This document shows, one piece after another, positions 59,683 through 64,000 of a stretch of 64,000 nt of DNA. Both the position numbers and the translations under genes were made by a program. The DNA comes from Polytrichum commune. Lineage: Eukaryota > Streptophyta > Polytrichopsida > Polytrichales > Polytrichaceae. The stretch spans positions 21,700,001 through 21,764,000 of the forward strand of contig OX485804.1 of assembly GCA_950295325.1 (NCBI GenBank), written 5' to 3'. The notes under the pieces were generated by a model. The model did not search any database and had not been told where the DNA came from. It saw only the letters and a program-made list of their open reading frames with translations. Positions within the stretch are counted from its first letter, which is position 1, and each line of letters opens with the position of its first letter.

Positions 59683-59799
59683 CTAATTAGTGTATGGAAG
59701 AAGGACGTTAGTGAGATAATACATTACAATTCGGATGAGTGCGACACCAGAAAAGAGAAGAACAAGAAATAAAAGTGTGTCCAGAAGTTTCCCCATCAT
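59683..59799 (-). CDS. Array unit 2: 38-aa single-span membrane microprotein or alternative first exon
   Basis: Starts MMGKLLDTLLFLVLLFSG and ends VLLPYTN. One hydrophobic segment (about residues 9-22) is followed by IRI and a polar tail. A plausible donor (ATT/GTAATG) falls right after IRI, so this may instead be exon 1 of a spliced transcript. It has the same total length as unit 3 (117 bases with stop). No known family. It sits 242 bases from unit 1 and 243 from unit 3, measured ATG to ATG. Confidence 0.35.
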   Translation of the reverse strand: MMGKLLDTLLFLVLLFSGVALIRIVMYYLTNVLLPYTN

Positions 59800-59925
59800 G
59801 CTGCTCGACTGGTTAATTAGTGAAGAAATCCTTTGTCGGAGATGACCAATTAGTTCATAAGAGAATTAGGAGCAGCAGGAAGCGACTCAAACTGAATCGT
59901 ACTCAAGCTGAAGACATTGATTAGC

Positions 59926-60042
59926 CTATGCAAAATATGTTTCCAAAAAAATCGATACCATTCTGATGACTGCGAGACCAATAGAGAAAAGAGAAAGAAA
60001 ATCCAGAACTTCAAGGATCACCGTTGCCCACTCGATATCCAT
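59926..60042 (-). CDS. Array unit 3: 38-aa single-span membrane microprotein or alternative first exon
   Basis: Starts MDIEWATVILEVLDFLSLFS, continues IGLAVIRMVS and ends FLETYFA. The hydrophobic span is followed by a conserved (L/V)IR(I/M)V, as in unit 2. A donor (ATG/GTATCG) lies at the same place as in unit 2. The surrounding non-coding sequence is also duplicated (GAGATGACC, TTAATTAGTGAA words on the plus strand). Confidence 0.35.
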   Translation of the reverse strand: MDIEWATVILEVLDFLSLFSIGLAVIRMVSIFLETYFA

Positions 60043-60058
60043 GTTGCTCGTCGACTGT

Positions 60059-60169
60059 TTAACTAGTGAACAACTCCTTGTTATTGATGATCAAGTAGAG
60101 GAGCACCAATAACAGCGACACAAGACCGAAAAAAAATACCACACCAGCCACGTTTCGCATCACGTCCAT
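60059..60169 (-). CDS. Array unit 4: 36-aa single-span membrane microprotein
   Basis: Starts MDVMRNVAGVVFFFGLVSLL and ends IINNKELFTS. It has a strong hydrophobic span (about 8-29). The ATG lies only 127 bases from that of unit 3. The same frame is open upstream to 60,343 without an ATG and includes another hydrophobic stretch (VLVNFLSIIALCARR), possibly a fifth, degenerate unit. Confidence 0.3.
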   Translation of the reverse strand: MDVMRNVAGVVFFFGLVSLLLVLLYLIINNKELFTS

Positions 60170-60343
60170 GCTACAACGTGAATTGATAGTCATGGTGACA
60201 GATTCCGTGGTATCCAACAAACTTGACACAGAAGAGGAGAAGACGTCGGAGCCTGTGCAGGAGAAGGTTTCGTAAAGCGGTAGACTCGAAGATTTGTGAC
60301 GCCTTGCACATAAAGCTATAATACTCAGAAAATTCACAAGCAC

Positions 60344-63300
60344 ATCAGCACAACTTCCCAGACGTTGTCACCTCACACATGGACGTTGCTCCGCTCGATA
60401 CACTGAAAACTTTGCAAGAAATTTTCTGTTTCTTTTTTTTTCCCCTCCCCTCTCCCTTTGACAAGAGTATTCCACGGAGCTCAGCCAGGGATATGTCCAA
60501 AACTCAAAACGAAGAATTTAGAAATCTACAACACGAAACAGCAGAATGTAGAGCACAGCCGATGCAATGCAATACAAAACACCAGTTCACCATACACCTG
60601 CCTTCTCCAAGCCTTTACTAAAGAAAACACAAAAGTGAATGAAATTTAAACAGAGCAAGACCCAAGACACAGCAAGTTTCTTCACAGACAAGACTATGGG
60701 TCAGCTTAGCACAGACTCACTTAAAAAGACTAATTATAAAAATAAAAATAAAAACAGTTCAGATACACTAAGTCACAGAAGACTGTGGGGAGAATGAAAG
60801 CTGGCAGTGATATTAGTCTCATGGAATTGCAGGCACCAGTACCGATCGGGGAGCTACCGATCGAGGGGCTGCCTCTTCACTAAAGTTGAAGCCGCCAAGA
60901 GACGCCACCTCCGGCACCCATGATGATACAAGCTGCAAACTAGTTGCACACTACACACAAGGAAACTGAGGAACTTAGGCAGAATTGGACACACTAGCAA
61001 ACTAGCAGAGGCAGGATGAACAAGTGGAGAAGGCCTCAAGGGATGAAGAATATTTATACCATCGTTTTCCCTCAGGATGGCTGCCACATGGGTCGACTCT
61101 GGGTTGCCAGATAGATTTCTTAATTTCTCATAGATTTTCTAAATTCTTTAGAGCATCTGGAACCATTCGGAAACAATTGGGAACCAGTTTGGGGATCCAA
61201 GTGAAGGTGAGATTGTGGGTAGGAGATCTACTGTGGAGGTACAGGCTCTTTGAGTCTTAAGAGTTGACCGCATAGATTTCTGTAAGTGTTGTTGAGTACC
61301 TCTTCTATATTGTTCTGGTCTTCGCCTTGTTCACATAATATGCTGGCCGAGCTTCGGATTTGAGAGGTGCCAAAGGACACACAGACAACTCGCACTGAGC
61401 AAGTCTCGTGAAGAGGGGGACTTCGCAATTTCGTGGGCTGGGTGGAATTTTAGTTTCTGAAAAAAAGCAAAGAAGAGAAAAAGAGAAAGAAAACGAAAAC
61501 AAACCATCCCAATGTTGTCTTTCTTTTCATGTTTTTGCCAGGGCGATTGGAGCATACCCCAGCCTGGACTACTTAAAGATGTTTGGTAACATAAGTTGCA
61601 CTATACATAACATTGTTAAGCTCCATATGCACCACCTACCCTAGATAGGAGAATAATCCGGTCAATCGTCAAGAATGTTGTGATTCTTGGAAAATGATGG
61701 TTTCAATTTTAGTGTTGTGACAAGATCCTTAAAACAAGACACGTCTTTCAATTAGAAAAGGTAACGGAGGGTGCTTGGAGCATGAGGCTTAGTGTAGCTA
61801 TGTTCTGTGATGTTTCCACATGAGTTGAACTTGTAAGTCATGATAACATGTAAAGTTTTCTTTAAAACTGAAAAACTTTACAGCTTATTTTCTCTTAAAC
61901 TCTGGAACATGTGAAACAACGACAAAAGAAATTGAAATTGAGACATATTTGATGTTGCATGATAATACCTGGCTAAAGCACACCACTACCAGTGCCAATA
62001 TTCATAGCTGGTTAAAGTGTTGGGAAAACCCTTACGACCAAGGATCTGATTATACCAAGTGCGTTAAGCAAACTAAGATAGTACAATAAGAACTTCAATC
62101 AAGTGGTTCTGTTTCCAACCCAACTATTTGGTCCAAATTGGAAACTCGACACTTGAATGACACATGATCCAAGGGGCATGATCCGCACACGACAACCCCT
62201 GGGATCCTTCCTCATGATTCCACTTGTTATCGAGTCCCCCATATGATCAGCTCTAAAACCTGGGGCACAAGTGGAATTTTTTAGGCCTTGAACATTCTCA
62301 CTATAGGTAGGTCCATGTAGGTAACACAAAGATAATCATGTAGTGCTACCGTCAAAAGTGATGACAACCAATCCAGCTTGGCATACAAGGCATCAAATTA
62401 GTTGCGTCAAAGTAAACAACAATGAAGTTATTTTGGATCAGCCGAACTCCCAAGAGCCCATCAAGAAGCACATTACCAAACTAATAATGTACCAAGTGCA
62501 GCAGCACCTACCCCATGCATAATGATACTGGAATTTAACTTCTACACACATGTGGAAATTTCAGTTTCCAATTCCAAGACTTGTCAAGTAGCTAGTGATC
62601 ATTCCACCACGAATTGGCAGGCGCCCTATTCCGACATCCGAGTCTGGTAGCGCAGCAATTTCATGACATTCTAAGTTTTCACTAACAGAGAGTGTCATAT
62701 TTGTGACAATTAATGTGCTCAATAAGTTGACATTAACGCAATCCAAACACATTAGTGTAGGTTTGGTTATAACATATTACACACTACAAAGATGGGTCAA
62801 GAGGTTGTCAAAGCTACATAATGAATTCGAGGTGACACAACCATAGATGGCAAAATAGTGACATATCAATAATATCATGACCTCAGGGTGGCAATTATCT
62901 ATAACACTCGCACTGGTCATCATCTTTAGAACTTAGTTGTTCAAACAACTAAACCATCTTTAAAAAGCATTACTTTGGGAGTTTCTTTCGTGTTATACGT
63001 CTTTTTACGATTATTATTTCTTTTAAATTCAAAGAGTGAAAATTCAACGCCCAGGGGTTCTGGATGCTTCAAATTGCTTATGAGAATGGCATTTGGAAAT
63101 GCAAATGTCCCCAATGCCCTCTTTCCAGCATGTTTCTCCTCTTTGTGAAAGAACAAATCAGGCAATCCATAAGGAGCACTAGAAGTGATTTACAGACAAC
63201 TGTTAACTTCTAATTGCGAGAGTTGCCACCATCACTTACATGATCGAACATGTTGAGCATGTAGGCTCATGTGGCTTGGGCTGAAAAGGTGAGGTCCAAT

Positions 63301-64000
63301 CCACTGGCTACCTCTCCCTCTCCCTCTCCCTGCAACATCCCCAGAGCTCTTGGCTGGCGACCAAGACATATTATTCGGCCGTAGCAATAACTCATTTCAG
63401 GTGGCAACATCATGTGCCTGCCTGCATGTGATGTAGTGTGCTTGCAATTAGAGCTCTGAATCTTCCAACAAATTAAGGATGTGCAATGTTAATCCAGCTT
63501 CTCAGGTGCCAATCTTGAAAGTGTGGAATTCGAGAGCTTTCCAACGGTACCCATATCATATGATTTGGACTACGGTAGGTGGTGCTATGACCCTTTAAGG
63601 GCTGGTTTTAAAAAAAAAATTATTGTGATGAATTTTTTATGATTTTCTTATGAGCAATTGAATGGGGTTTTTAATGCACCAAAGTATGTGTTAATTGGAA
63701 TCTGTATGCAAAAGTTATAAGGGTTTGAAGTTTTACCAACACATGGACCTGATGTTAAGGTGCTGGACATTCTCAAAAACAATATGTACTTATAGTATGA
63801 GATTAAAGGGTGTTGGTTTTAGCATGCTTCGACTTAAAAGTGAGACTATGCCACGGTCAAGATGTTTCAGAGGTGTATTGTAGATGGGGCTTTATTTATA
63901 AATGCTAGTATCCAAGGAACAAGTTAGTTTAATTGTTTGAAATAATTGGGCTTCCAAAATTACAATCTTAATCCTTAAGCGTCCAAGAGGACAAAAACTA
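60344..64000. other. Intergenic, no supported gene
   Basis: Only short frames without motifs. Low-complexity pyrimidine stretches occur at about 60,430-60,465 and 63,309-63,331. The region 60,344-60,800 may contain promoter sequence for the 58.5-60.3 kb locus. Confidence 0.4.

Overview
This is nuclear DNA of a land plant. It is mostly AT-rich, repeat-laden intergenic sequence. Four protein-coding loci can be supported, all on the minus strand, and all with GT-AG introns. The gene set is a beta-amylase, a mitochondrial NAD-malic enzyme, a plant-specific ER protein resembling TIN1, and an unrecognised small gene. This fits plants and excludes bacteria, fungi and animals. I cannot name the species. 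A seedless vascular plant or bryophyte is a guess from the mixed NAD-ME1/NAD-ME2 character of the malic enzyme.

Layout. 1-1,720: 5' part of a beta-amylase gene, running off the left edge, with a CT-rich leader. 1,720-39,200: about 37 kb with no convincing host gene. It is filled with MITE-like and foldback elements, tandem repeats, low-complexity tracts and a decayed retroelement (about 19.0-20.7 kb). 39,273-47,526: a complete NAD-malic enzyme gene of 19 coding exons (627 aa). Its introns carry members of at least three of the same repeat families. 47,527-50,900: its leader and promoter region, two repeats and a receptor-kinase fragment. 52,235-56,069: a complete three-exon gene for a 448-aa secreted/ER protein (TIN1-like). 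Intron 1 is built of three tandem about 300-390 bp units. Intron 2 holds a foldback element inserted into one copy of a local tandem duplication. 58,551-60,350: an unrecognised two-exon gene (174 aa) preceded by a tandem array of tiny single-membrane-span reading frames. 60,350-64,000: nothing convincing.

How the genes work together. Beta-amylase releases maltose from starch. NAD-malic enzyme decarboxylates malate to pyruvate in mitochondria. The TIN1-like protein belongs to the secretory pathway. They share no obvious pathway and look like an ordinary chance neighbourhood of plant genes.

The most unusual structure is the 59.5-60.35 kb array. It is either a cluster of duplicated 36-38 aa membrane microproteins or a set of alternative first exons for the gene next to it. 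The second theme is a dense community of short inverted-repeat elements. Several occur two to four times in the window, so their structure can be read by comparing copies. All family assignments come from reading motifs; no search was run.
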